A DNA stretch of 10,749 bases from Methanomicrobiales archaeon (lineage in GTDB: Archaea > Halobacteriota > Methanomicrobia > Methanomicrobiales > Methanospirillaceae), in assembly GCA_012798365.1 (NCBI GenBank), contig JAAZNH010000259.1:1-10749 (forward strand), read 5' to 3'. A program made the position numbers and the translations under genes. The stretch's first letter is position 1, and the number at the start of each line of letters is the position of its first letter. Below the pieces are notes generated by a model that did no database searches, had not been told where the DNA came from, and was given only the letters and a program-made list of their open reading frames with translations. This document shows positions 1 to 6,962 of the stretch, piece after piece.

Positions 1-48
1 ATCGGTCGGGAGGCGGTTTGACGCGGGGGCAGGGCTGAACCTCCTCGA

Positions 49-56
49 TATATAAA
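49..56 (+). promoter_or_regulatory. Archaeal TATA box for the STAS gene
   Basis: TATATAAA is a near-ideal archaeal TATA element preceded by a pyrimidine/GC-rich stretch. With the usual spacing of about 25 bases, transcription would begin near base 78, leaving a leader of about 45 bases before the proposed start of the STAS protein. Confidence 0.65.
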
Positions 57-123
57 CAGGTCCCGGCCTATACCTTTTTGTACCCTGCCGACTACCTATC
101 TCCCATATACGGGGGGGTTTGGA

Positions 124-471
124 ACGGTCCTTTCTATTACCGAACAAGACGGCATTCCGGTAGTCGGCCTGCCCCGCCGTTTTGATGCCGACACCACGCA
201 GGCTGCCGAGAGCGAACTCAGGCCGGTCCTCGAACGGCACCCAAAGCGGCTCCTCTTTGATTTTGAGAAGACCGAATACATCTCAAGTGCTGGTGTGAGG
301 GTGATCCTCGCCACCTCAAAGACACTCAAAGAGACCGATGGCGTGATCGCCCTGTGCACGCTCGGGAGGGAGACCCGGTATGTGCTTGAGATAACCGGGT
401 TTACCAAATTTTTAACTATCTTTCCGGACCGGGAAAAAGCCCTGAAGCACTGGCGCAAAGAAAAGGAGTAA
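124..471 (+). CDS. STAS-domain protein (anti-sigma-factor-antagonist-like), no canonical start codon
   Basis: The frame reads (T/M)VLSITEQDG at its start and encodes about 115 residues ending ALKHWRKEKE. It has the STAS fold pattern: an N-terminal strand, a DADTTQAAESEL helix, the strand LLFDF, then EYISSAGVRVIL, the loop-helix that carries the phosphorylatable serine in SpoIIAA-type proteins (Ser54/Ser55 here). Family members are small cytosolic partner-switching proteins controlled by serine phosphorylation; the partner is not visible here. The frame is open from base 22 but contains no ATG, GTG or TTG at a sensible place. I place the start at ACG 124-126, where one base change would give ATG and where homologous domains begin, 6 bases after a run of seven G. 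CTG at 85 or ATT at 136 are alternatives. Stop is TAA 469-471. The coding sequence itself looks intact. Confidence 0.75.
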   Translation, partial: TVLSITEQDGIPVVGLPRRFDADTTQAAESELRPVLERHPKRLLFDFEKTEYISSAGVRVILATSKTLKETDGVIALCTLGRETRYVLEITGFTKFLTIFPDREKALKHWRKEKE

Positions 472-506
472 GAAGGTACGCCGGGGCCGGGAAACACGGG
501 GGCGGG

Positions 507-686
507 TCAGTCCCTGCGTTCACCGAGATAATAGCCGATCAGGAGCATGAACGCACCGACCGCTACAAGGCCGTACGCCTGCAGTTCATCCCCCACCGGC
601 GGGGTCATCACGACCCATATCCCGTCAGCAATAACGAATACGGCAAGGAGTACGAGCCCGATCATGAAGAGGTTATGCTTGTCCAT
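507..686 (-). CDS. Small two-helix membrane protein (59 residues), unknown function
   Basis: ATG at 686-684 opens a 59-residue frame beginning MDKHNLFMIGLVLLAVFVIA and ending LLIGYYLGERRD, stop TGA at 509-507. Two hydrophobic segments, roughly residues 7-27 and 38-54, are separated by a short polar loop (TPPVGDELQ). The charged ends DKH and GERRD suggest a hairpin membrane protein with both termini on the same side. There is no signal peptidase site or known motif, and I do not recognise the family. It lies 90 bases downstream of the large histidine kinase on the same strand, so it may share its transcript, but it also has its own TATA-like element. GGTAAGGT directly abuts the ATG, too close to be a normal ribosome binding site. 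Confidence 0.7.
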   Translation of the reverse strand: MDKHNLFMIGLVLLAVFVIADGIWVVMTPPVGDELQAYGLVAVGAFMLLIGYYLGERRD

Positions 687-710
687 ACCTTACCGGTGTT
701 TTTTTCCCAG

Positions 711-720
711 ATAATAGTTT
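711..720 (-). promoter_or_regulatory. Possible TATA box for the 59-residue membrane protein
   Basis: Read on the minus strand this is AAACTATTAT. Its centre lies about 29 bases before the ATG at 686, so the transcript would begin within a few bases of the start codon (leaderless or nearly so). Confidence 0.35.
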
Positions 721-728
721 ACCCGCAC

Positions 729-745
729 ACCGGCGCCGGTTTTTT
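729..745 (+). terminator. 12-base palindrome followed by T6
   Basis: ACCGGCGCCGGT (729-740) is a perfect palindrome followed on the plus strand by an uninterrupted T run (740-745). It has the form of a terminator for plus-strand transcription, perhaps of read-through from the STAS gene. On the minus strand no T run follows, so it would not obviously end the kinase transcript. Confidence 0.4.
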
Positions 746-776
746 ACCAACGAAGCGGAAATTACCCGCCCGCAGG

Positions 777-3700
777 TTACGGCCCGGACCGGCAGGCCTG
801 TCGTGGCACCCGGATCTCAAACCGGGCCCCCTCACCCTCGTTCCCCACCTCATGGATGGCAATTTCCGTGATGCCCAGGATCTCCCGGACAAAGAAGAGG
901 CCATAGCCGGAGTTCCTGCCATATCCCCGGTCAAAGATCGCTTCCTTCTCATCAGCGGGAATGCCGCACCCGTTGTCGCTGAACAGGATCACGCAGCCAT
1001 CATCCGTTTCCCGCACCTCGATCCGGATGGCAGTCATGCCCTCTCCGCCGTGGCGCAGGGCATTGTCGAAAAGGTTGTAAAACACCTTGAAGAGGAGCGA
1101 GTCCGCGTACACCTCAGTAGATTCCATACCCGTTGTCTCAAGGGCCCGGCCTGCAAAATCAAGCCCGTGTGCTGCATCCTTCACGCAGCGGGCAAGGTTC
1201 TGCCAGACCGGGGGCTTGACACCCAGGCTCTGGTACTCCTTGGTGAAGGAGATCTGGCGTTCAATGGCGCCGGCAACCCCTTCTTCACTCTCGATGAACT
1301 CAAGGGTGGCTGCCGGGTCAGAGAGGGTCTCCCTCGATAAGGAGAGGAGCGCTTTGAGTGCCACCAGCTGGTTGCGGATATCGTGACGGGTGACGCTGAT
1401 GAGGAGGTTGAGCTGGCGGTTGACGTTATGCAACGCTTCTTCATTTCTCCGCCGCTCGGTGATGTCCTGGTTGACCCCGTGGAACCCGATAACGGTCCCG
1501 GCATCATCGCGCTCGGTCCGGATCCAGGTTGTCACCCAGAAGAGCGACCCGTCCTTTTTGATGAGCTCCCCTTCAATGGAGGGGCCGAACTCCGGGTCCG
1601 TGGACTCCAGCGCTTCGACGATCGTGTCAAGGAGCCGACTCGCGTACGAGGGTGCGGTATAGCGCTCGATGAAGGTCCGGGCCGCCATTTGGTACCCGCG
1701 GGCATCCTGGGCGGTCATGCCGTGCATGGCATAGAACGCGTCATTGAAGAGGAAGGTTTCCGATGCAACATCGTAATCCCAAGCCGCCATCTTTGCCATG
1801 ATCAGGGCTTCGGTCAGCGAGCGGGAAAGGATCTCCAGCAGTTTTTCTGATTCCCGGCGCTCGGTGATATCCTGGATGGTCATGAAGATCCGGGCCGCCT
1901 TTTTTGGCTCGCGCTGGATGACACCCGCGGCATGGACATGGAGGACCACCCCGTCTTTACGGAGGATCCGGAATTCATTGGGGGTCAGAGTATCCCGTCC
2001 GGACGCGACACTGTCCTCCATCCAGCGCATGACCCGCGCCGCATCATCCGGGTGCCGGACCTCGCGGTTGATCCGGTCGGCATCGAATGTCTCGGACCGG
2101 TCGTACTGCAGCAGGTCATAGATCCCGTCCGACCACTGGACTTCCCCGGTGCCAAAGTCCCAGGTCACATCCCCCATCTTTGCCACGCGCTGGGCCAGAA
2201 GGAGGCGGCGCTCGCTCTCCCGGAGCGCCCGTTCCTGTTCGCGGTCCTTCCTCACATCATGGATAGTCCCGATCACGGCCGGGCGGTTCCGGTACAACCC
2301 GGTGCCAACTGACATCCGGACCGGGATCCGTGTTGTGCCGTCCTCGTGCAGGATACGGAACTCGTAGGATTCCGGGTGGGACTCCCCGGCAATCCGACCC
2401 CGGTGCCGCCGGATGACCATATCGCGGTCCTCTGGAGCAACAAGGGTAGACAGCGCGATCCCAAGACTCGTTTCCACGGCATAGCCGGCCATCCGGGCCA
2501 GCCGGCTGTTCCAGAAGACCAGTTTATCATCCTGCGCAAGGAATGCCCCATCCTGGATGTGCTCGATGAGGACCCGGTACTGCTCTTCGGACTGCCGGAC
2601 TGCATCTTCGGAGAGGATCCTGCCCATGACATTACCGATATGGCTGGTGATGAGTTCGAGGATCGCCCTGACCGCCTGCGGCACGGTATCATCAGTATGC
2701 GATGAGAGGCAGAGACACGCGATGACCGTGTCATGATAGTGGACCGGTAAACTTGCAATGGTTCTGAGCCCCTCATCATGGAACACGCGCCCGGCGCCGG
2801 TTGCTGTATCAAAGGTTGAGGCGTACCGCGGTGTGCGGGCATAGACGATCCGGGCTGACGGGGAATGTGCCGGGATGTGCGCGATCTCCTCAACCCGTTC
2901 CGGCGCAAGACCGGCGGACGTGACAAGTTCCAGGTCCCGGGTTGCCCGGCTGACAAGGTAGATCATGCCGCTGTCCATCTGCGACAACCGCATCGCGGTC
3001 TCAAGGCAGAGACGGAACGACTCCGGCAGGGAGTCCGATTCCAGGATCCGCCGGGACAACTGCTGGAGCGAGCGCAAATTCTCCTCCATCTGCCGCTGGT
3101 CGGTGATATCCCGGCCAACTGACTGGAACCCGGTGAGGGCCCCCTCCCGGGAGAAGAGGGCGCGGTCATACCAGCGCTGCCACCGCAGGGTCCCGTCCGG
3201 CATCCGGATACGGTGTTCGATCGGGGCAACCGGGTTCTGCGGGGTAAGCGATGCGAGGTGCCGTTTCATCTGGGCGGCATCCTCCGGCGGCATGTCCACC
3301 ACCTGCGGCTTGTTGAGGCACGCGGTTTTCTCAAGACCGAAGTACCGGCAGTACGCGTTGTTGACAAACGTGAGCCTGCCATCGGGAGTGAACCGGCAGA
3401 TGAATTCGGTCTGGTCCTCGACCACGGCCCGGTACCGCTCCTCGCTCTCCTCAAGGGCAACGACCGCCTGCCGCTGCGCGATAGCCTGCCGCAGTTTATG
3501 CGTAAGTTCCGCAAAGAGGGCCCGCGGCTCACCCTCTTTCTGGAGGTAATTGTCTGCCCCCTCGTTGATCGCCTGGATGACAACATCCTCCCGGCCTTTC
3601 CCGGTGAAGAGGACGAAGGGGACCATGCTGCCGGATGCCCGGACCTTTTTCAACAGCCCGATGCCATCCATCCGGGGCATCTGGTAATCGGCAACGATGG

Positions 3701-3845
3701 CATCGAACCGGTCTTTCTGCAGCCTGTCGAGTGCGTCCGTTGCCGAAGGCGACGTGACAACCGTAAACTCCCCGCCCTTTTCAAGATAGGATTTGCCGAC
3801 GTCGAGAAGGGTTATATCGTCATCGACATAGAGGATCGTCGCCAT
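777..3845 (-). CDS. Receiver-PAS-GAF-PAS-PAS-PAS histidine kinase, cytoplasmic
   Basis: A 1022-residue hybrid sensor kinase. From the start chosen here: receiver domain about 1-125 with acidic pocket Asp8-Asp9, phosphoacceptor Asp53 (VADYQMPRMDG), Thr81 and Lys103; PAS1 about 136-250 (ending GRDITDQRQ); GAF about 265-410; PAS2 about 418-540; PAS3 about 545-665 (ending IQDITERRE); PAS4 about 672-800 (ending NQDITERRR); dimerisation/phosphoacceptor helix with His821 in SVTRHDIRNQL; HATPase with N-box NLFDNALRHG (924-933), DNGCGIP (957-963) and GYGLFFVREIL (980-990). There are no membrane segments, so the signal is probably intracellular; the ligand cannot be told. The receiver lies in front rather than as output, so the kinase may be controlled by another phosphodonor. 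The start at 3845 (MATILYVDDD) is chosen because receivers begin this way; the frame is open to 3974, but the extra 43 residues resemble no domain. Confidence 0.95.
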   Translation of the reverse strand: MATILYVDDDITLLDVGKSYLEKGGEFTVVTSPSATDALDRLQKDRFDAIVADYQMPRMDGIGLLKKVRASGSMVPFVLFTGKGREDVVIQAINEGADNYLQKEGEPRALFAELTHKLRQAIAQRQAVVALEESEERYRAVVEDQTEFICRFTPDGRLTFVNNAYCRYFGLEKTACLNKPQVVDMPPEDAAQMKRHLASLTPQNPVAPIEHRIRMPDGTLRWQRWYDRALFSREGALTGFQSVGRDITDQRQMEENLRSLQQLSRRILESDSLPESFRLCLETAMRLSQMDSGMIYLVSRATRDLELVTSAGLAPERVEEIAHIPAHSPSARIVYARTPRYASTFDTATGAGRVFHDEGLRTIASLPVHYHDTVIACLCLSSHTDDTVPQAVRAILELITSHIGNVMGRILSEDAVRQSEEQYRVLIEHIQDGAFLAQDDKLVFWNSRLARMAGYAVETSLGIALSTLVAPEDRDMVIRRHRGRIAGESHPESYEFRILHEDGTTRIPVRMSVGTGLYRNRPAVIGTIHDVRKDREQERALRESERRLLLAQRVAKMGDVTWDFGTGEVQWSDGIYDLLQYDRSETFDADRINREVRHPDDAARVMRWMEDSVASGRDTLTPNEFRILRKDGVVLHVHAAGVIQREPKKAARIFMTIQDITERRESEKLLEILSRSLTEALIMAKMAAWDYDVASETFLFNDAFYAMHGMTAQDARGYQMAARTFIERYTAPSYASRLLDTIVEALESTDPEFGPSIEGELIKKDGSLFWVTTWIRTERDDAGTVIGFHGVNQDITERRRNEEALHNVNRQLNLLISVTRHDIRNQLVALKALLSLSRETLSDPAATLEFIESEEGVAGAIERQISFTKEYQSLGVKPPVWQNLARCVKDAAHGLDFAGRALETTGMESTEVYADSLLFKVFYNLFDNALRHGGEGMTAIRIEVRETDDGCVILFSDNGCGIPADEKEAIFDRGYGRNSGYGLFFVREILGITEIAIHEVGNEGEGARFEIRVPRQACRSGP

Positions 3846-3855
3846 GATTGCGGGG

Positions 3856-3871
3856 AATTTAATATTTTTTT
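3856..3871 (-). promoter_or_regulatory. AT-rich TATA-like promoter of the large kinase
   Basis: On the minus strand this reads as an A-run into ATATTAAATT, the only strongly AT-rich stretch before the kinase. Its upstream half lies 23-26 bases before the ATG at 3845, and no ribosome binding site follows, which fits a leaderless transcript. A second candidate, GATTTATGG near 3888-3897, would give a leader of about 20 bases. Confidence 0.45.
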
Positions 3872-4034
3872 TCTCATGCCAGACTACCATAAATCTTCTG
3901 AAATGAATCCGGGAAGTGGCATAAATCATCAGTTTGCCCTGGTGCGGGATGGGAGACCGGGGGACGCGAACCAATCAGATGCAAAAAAACGTTCCGGGAA
4001 AAACCCTCTGACAACCTCCTTTCAGGCTCCATTG

Positions 4035-4068
4035 CCCCGGCAGGTGCCGGGGTCTGCCCGGTTTTTTT
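4035..4068 (+). terminator. GC-rich hairpin followed by T7 between divergent genes
   Basis: CCCCGGC (4035-4041) and GCCGGGG (4046-4052) form a perfect 7-base stem with loop AGGT, followed after nine bases by TTTTTTT (4062-4068). It has terminator form for plus-strand transcription, yet no plus-strand gene lies upstream. It may end an antisense or small RNA, or act as an operator. The region 3846-4121 otherwise holds promoters only. Confidence 0.4.
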
Positions 4069-4074
4069 AAAAAA
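4062..4074 (+). promoter_or_regulatory. Possible TATA element TTTTTTTAAAAAA upstream of the 4122 gene
   Basis: A symmetric T7A6 tract centred near 4068. With the usual spacing, transcription would start near 4094, just before the ATG at 4097 and 28 bases before the preferred ATG at 4122. It overlaps the T run of the hairpin before it, so only one of the two readings may be right. Confidence 0.35.
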
Positions 4075-4121
4075 GCAAACGACTGACGAGAGAGAAATGG
4101 CAACTGTTTTTGCTGATCCGG

Positions 4122-4469
4122 ATGCAGTACTACAACGGAAGAGAAATGGTTACCCTCAGAGTTTCCCCGGAAGATGCCATCCGCCAGCTCATGGACCGGA
4201 TCGAGGCCATCAATACCATACCCCGCACACCGCAGGGAATTGAATACTACGATTTCATCCGCTGGTGCTCAAAGACCTGGCAGGTGGCTGACGCAATCTA
4301 CGGGTCCGATGACCCGCATGCGGAAGAACTCCGGACCATGACCCTGCAGAACTGCGCATGCGATGCCCACATGAAAGCGGTCATCCTTGCCGGGGCATAC
4401 CAGGACCGGCTCCTTGGGTTTATCAGGGAGATCGAGGATGGGATGGCAGGAGCTGGGACGCACCAATAA
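4122..4469 (+). CDS. Hypothetical protein of about 115 residues
   Basis: The frame begins MQYYNGREMVTLRVSPEDAI and ends DGMAGAGTHQ. It is mostly helical and charged, with no signal peptide or membrane segment. Residues VSPEDAIRQLMDRIEAI look like one amphipathic helix, followed by a Trp-rich part (FIRWCSKTWQVADAIYG) and a Cys pair (NCACDAHMKAV) that is too closely spaced for a normal zinc site. I do not recognise the family. Start choice is uncertain: ATG 4122 keeps MQYYNGREM, while ATG 4146 (MVTLRVSPED) has a weak GGAAG in front. A TTG at 4110 is also in frame. It stands alone between the divergent kinase and the transporter 235 bases downstream. Confidence 0.75.
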   Translation: MQYYNGREMVTLRVSPEDAIRQLMDRIEAINTIPRTPQGIEYYDFIRWCSKTWQVADAIYGSDDPHAEELRTMTLQNCACDAHMKAVILAGAYQDRLLGFIREIEDGMAGAGTHQ

Positions 4470-4704
4470 GGGGTTTTCAGGCACGCAAGCGGGTGGCAGG
4501 CACAAGCCGATGACGCTGTAACCGGCATTCCATCCGTCCCCTGACCCCCTGCAGGGGGATGTTACCGGATTGAACTGCTCTTGACCTGAATATCCAATGC
4601 ATGCCTGAACAGGTAATGGAAATTTTGTGGCCGGAGTTGCCATTAAGGTGCATTACTATCCGGCTGGTTGATTACGGATAACAAAATAACGAGCTACAGG
4701 AATC
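4470..4704. other. Intergenic stretch with a 14-base palindrome at 4545-4558
   Basis: No gene is seen here. CCCCCTGCAGGGGG at 4545-4558 is a perfect palindrome without a following T run, flanked by near-identical TGTAACCGG (4517-4525) and TGTTACCGG (4560-4568). It could be a binding site for a dimeric regulator or a weak hairpin after the 4469 stop. No preQ1/preQ0 riboswitch-like structure could be recognised in front of the transporter. Confidence 0.35.
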
Positions 4705-5454
4705 ATGCTCTTCTGGATCTGCTGGATTCTCAGTCTTACGCTTGTCACGTACCTTTCAGTGTACATTGTCAGGAACTACCGCCAGTACGCTTTTTCGGCC
4801 CTTGTTGCATTCTATATCATCTATCTTGCCGCAGCGCAGATCATGGCTGCACGCATCATTGAGTTTAATCTCGGGATTTGGGCATTTGCTGCGCCGGCAT
4901 CGGTCCTGATCTACCCGTTCATAGCCCAGGTTATCGACATGATCAATGAAGTGTATGGCGTGACCATGACCCATGTTGCCATCCTGATGGCCTTCCTGAC
5001 ACAGGTACTCTGGGTCCTCTTCGTAGTCATGATCAACTCGTTCCCGGCATCGTCATTCTTCCTCTATGAGGAGGCCTGGCAGGCACTCTTCTCCATGAGC
5101 ATCCGTATCACGATCGCCAGCTGGATCGCATTTTTGATCTGCTCAAATGTCGATGCATTTGTCTTCGACCGGCTCAAGAAACACTTCCTGGTACGGGAGA
5201 AGGCGTTCCGGCACAGCATGCTCCTCAACCCATGGGTCTGGCTCCGGTCAAGCGCCAGCGATGCCATCAGCCTCACCCTTGACTCGATCATCTTTGTCGT
5301 CATCGCGTTTGCCGGCGTGATTCCGGTCATGCCTCTCATCATCGGACAGATCGTGATGAAGAACCTGATCGGCTTTGCCGACAACATCTGGTTCGTGTGG
5401 TACAAATACCTGCTGAACAAGGACCCGGGTAGCCCGGAAGTACCTCACCCGTGA
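4705..5454 (+). CDS. Queuosine/archaeosine-precursor transporter, YhhQ (Vut_1, DUF165) family
   Basis: A 249-residue integral membrane protein with about six hydrophobic segments (roughly 4-22, 30-49, 57-77, 89-111, 134-150 and 192-212). Family hallmarks are visible: P.......IYPFIAQVIDMINEVYG, matching the conserved Pro...Asp..NE.(Y)G motif, then RSSASDAISLTLDSIIFVVIAFAG, matching the R.....S....DS..F..IAF.G signature, then a C-terminal KNLIGFADNIWFVWYKYL. Bacterial members import preQ0/preQ1 or queuine for queuosine in tRNA. In an archaeon the likely use is preQ0-type bases for archaeosine at tRNA position 15; that is inference, since no tRNA-modification gene lies in the window. The first ATG (4705) is used; CAGGAAT in front is at best a weak binding site. 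It is slightly longer than the E. coli protein (about 220), mainly at the ends. Confidence 0.88.
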   Translation: MLFWICWILSLTLVTYLSVYIVRNYRQYAFSALVAFYIIYLAAAQIMAARIIEFNLGIWAFAAPASVLIYPFIAQVIDMINEVYGVTMTHVAILMAFLTQVLWVLFVVMINSFPASSFFLYEEAWQALFSMSIRITIASWIAFLICSNVDAFVFDRLKKHFLVREKAFRHSMLLNPWVWLRSSASDAISLTLDSIIFVVIAFAGVIPVMPLIIGQIVMKNLIGFADNIWFVWYKYLLNKDPGSPEVPHP

Positions 5455-5492
5455 ACCTGCAAAAGGTCTCGGACCCGGCCGGCATTTTCAGG

Positions 5493-5516
5493 AACCCGGT
5501 GAATCCACCGGGTTTT
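5493..5516. terminator. Bidirectional hairpin terminator between convergent genes
   Basis: AACCCGGTG (5493-5501) and CACCGGGTT (5506-5514) form a perfect 9-base stem with loop AATC, ending in TTTT on the plus strand and in A-rich/TT edges on the other. It sits between the transporter stop and the hydrolase stop, touching the latter's TAA, and so can serve both transcripts. Confidence 0.65.
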
Positions 5517-6477
5517 ACGCATGCTTTTGCAGGAATGTAAGAACCTTTGCCTGCGTCTCATTGGCCTCCGGTGAGATCCAGGCACACAGGTGTGTACCTT
5601 CCCGTACCCAGATCTTCTCAGCATCAGGGATATTCTCCCATGCATAGACCCCGTGGTAAAACAGGACATCACTGTCGTGGGTGCCATGGATGACGAGAAC
5701 CGGGCATCGGATCTTATCAACAGGCAGGTCAGTGAGCTGTGCAAGTGTCTCGAGGTCGTTTTCAACACCGGCTCTGCGCCGTGGGTATTCCGATATTGAC
5801 CGCGAGAAACGGAGGAAGAGCCGAGCCTGGCGGGGGTCTTTGAGGGCAATTTCTGCCTGTTTATCGATCTGTTCCGGACGGAGGAAGGACTCCTGCTGGA
5901 GGAACTCAGCAAGCATCTGTTTTGGGAAATGTTTCGAGAAGTAACTGATGAGCTGCTCACCGGGGCCGCTCAGGAACAGGGCCTGGGCAACGGGGCCGGC
6001 ATTGGCCGGCATGAGATATTGTGTTACCACAGCATCGAGGGCGACAAGTGCATTGATACGTTCCGGGTACCGTATGGCAAATTCATAGCCGGAGGCCCCG
6101 CCAGCTGAACCGCAGATGACGGCAACTTTTCCGATTCCCAGCGTATCAAGGAGTGCCGCATACAAGTCAGCCTGTTCCGCGGGAGATTTCCCGCTGGAAA
6201 GGGGTGTACCAAGGTATCCCGGGCGGCTTGGGGCAATGATCGAGAAACCCGCCCTGATCGCCCAGTCAAAAAGCAACAGCCCCTGGTCAAATCCTCCGGG
6301 ACCACCATGGATCGCAAGCACGACGGGCCCCTGGCCAGTGCGAGCATACTCAACCGTTCCCTTTGCGGTTGTAACGGTCCGGCCGAGTGCTACCAGTTCA
6401 TCCTGTCGTGCAACTTCAGCCCTTACCCATCCGGCAAAATCAGTAGTAAACAAGGTATCGTATGGTTCTTCTGGCAT
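5515..6477 (-). CDS. Alpha/beta hydrolase
   Basis: A 320-residue cytosolic alpha/beta-hydrolase-fold protein starting MPEEPYDTLFTTDFAGWV. Counting from that Met: oxyanion-hole motif HGGPGG at 57-62; nucleophile elbow ICGSAGG with Ser124; acid Asp268 in IHGTHDSD; catalytic His296 in REGTHLCAW. The strand order and the lid region (about 155-245, rich in Phe/Arg) are normal, so the enzyme looks intact. HGGPGG resembles proline iminopeptidase and ester-hydrolase branches, but the substrate cannot be assigned. An in-frame ATG at 6501 would add MVLVQQVI; I prefer 6477 because AGGT lies a few bases upstream and the conserved part begins there. It converges on the transporter, sharing the hairpin at its stop. 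Confidence 0.88.
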   Translation of the reverse strand: MPEEPYDTLFTTDFAGWVRAEVARQDELVALGRTVTTAKGTVEYARTGQGPVVLAIHGGPGGFDQGLLLFDWAIRAGFSIIAPSRPGYLGTPLSSGKSPAEQADLYAALLDTLGIGKVAVICGSAGGASGYEFAIRYPERINALVALDAVVTQYLMPANAGPVAQALFLSGPGEQLISYFSKHFPKQMLAEFLQQESFLRPEQIDKQAEIALKDPRQARLFLRFSRSISEYPRRRAGVENDLETLAQLTDLPVDKIRCPVLVIHGTHDSDVLFYHGVYAWENIPDAEKIWVREGTHLCAWISPEANETQAKVLTFLQKHA

Positions 6478-6501
6478 GATGACCTGTTGAACCAGCACCA
6501 T

Positions 6502-6735
6502 TCAAGTAGTTTCTGTTCCCCCCGCCACAACACGTTGAAGGTCACGACAAGAGTGGATGGGATACGGCCGCTATGCCATTCCGGGATGGCTGCGGCTCCC
6601 GGCTCCCGTAGGGTGGCTGACAGGAGTTGAAAGCCTCGGACGGAGTGCCGGTTGCGCACTTTTCGATACCTATTTGCGTTTACCCCGGCAACATGAGGTT
6701 CTGGACCTGTGAGAATACAACCAGAGGGTGAAGAA
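6502..6735. other. Intergenic region between divergent hydrolase and zinc-ribbon genes
   Basis: No gene is supported. A weak TATA-like CTATTTGCG near 6670-6678 could serve the zinc-ribbon gene, and GAGGGTGA (6724-6731) is a good ribosome binding site that fixes its start at 6736. No clear promoter is seen for the hydrolase on the other strand. Confidence 0.4.
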
Positions 6736-6942
6736 ATGACTGCTCATAAAGAGAATACTGAAACACTCCCGATATCCCATTGCCCGTTCTGCGGGTCTGC
6801 AGACCTGAAGAAATTCGATGAACTCAAAGACGGGATTGGCGCTGAGGAGATGACGGAGAAGGAGCTTGCCGATTACAAGGCCGGCAAATGGGGGACGGTC
6901 ATCTGTAAAAAATGTGGGCTGTCCATCGACTATAACGGATAA
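6736..6942 (+). CDS. Small zinc-ribbon protein (68 residues)
   Basis: The frame reads MTAHKENTETLPISHCPFCG and ends VICKKCGLSIDYNG. Cys16/Cys19 (CPFCG) and Cys57/Cys60 (CKKCG) form a four-cysteine zinc knuckle pair separated by a charged, probably helical insert (SADLKKFDELKDGIGAEEMTEKELADYKAGKWG). Such archaeal proteins often bind nucleic acid or other proteins, but no specific role can be given. The start is set by GAGGGTGA five bases before the ATG; an in-frame GTG at 6709 is less likely. It ends 20 bases from the convergent OsmC gene, the gap holding only a short T-rich run (CTCTTTTTCCTT) that may stop transcription. Confidence 0.85.
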   Translation: MTAHKENTETLPISHCPFCGSADLKKFDELKDGIGAEEMTEKELADYKAGKWGTVICKKCGLSIDYNG

Positions 6943-6962
6943 CCTCTTTTTCCTTGTAGCCA

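Noticed and set aside
675..4070. Long plus-strand frames at 675-1340, 1383-1850 and 3213-4070
   Set aside because: They lie antisense to the intact kinase; their proteins are Arg/Pro/His-rich without domains, as expected from the GC-rich third positions of the real gene.
4600..4704. preQ1/preQ0 riboswitch in front of the transporter
   Set aside because: No hairpin plus A-rich tail of the known preQ1 classes could be found, and these riboswitches are bacterial.
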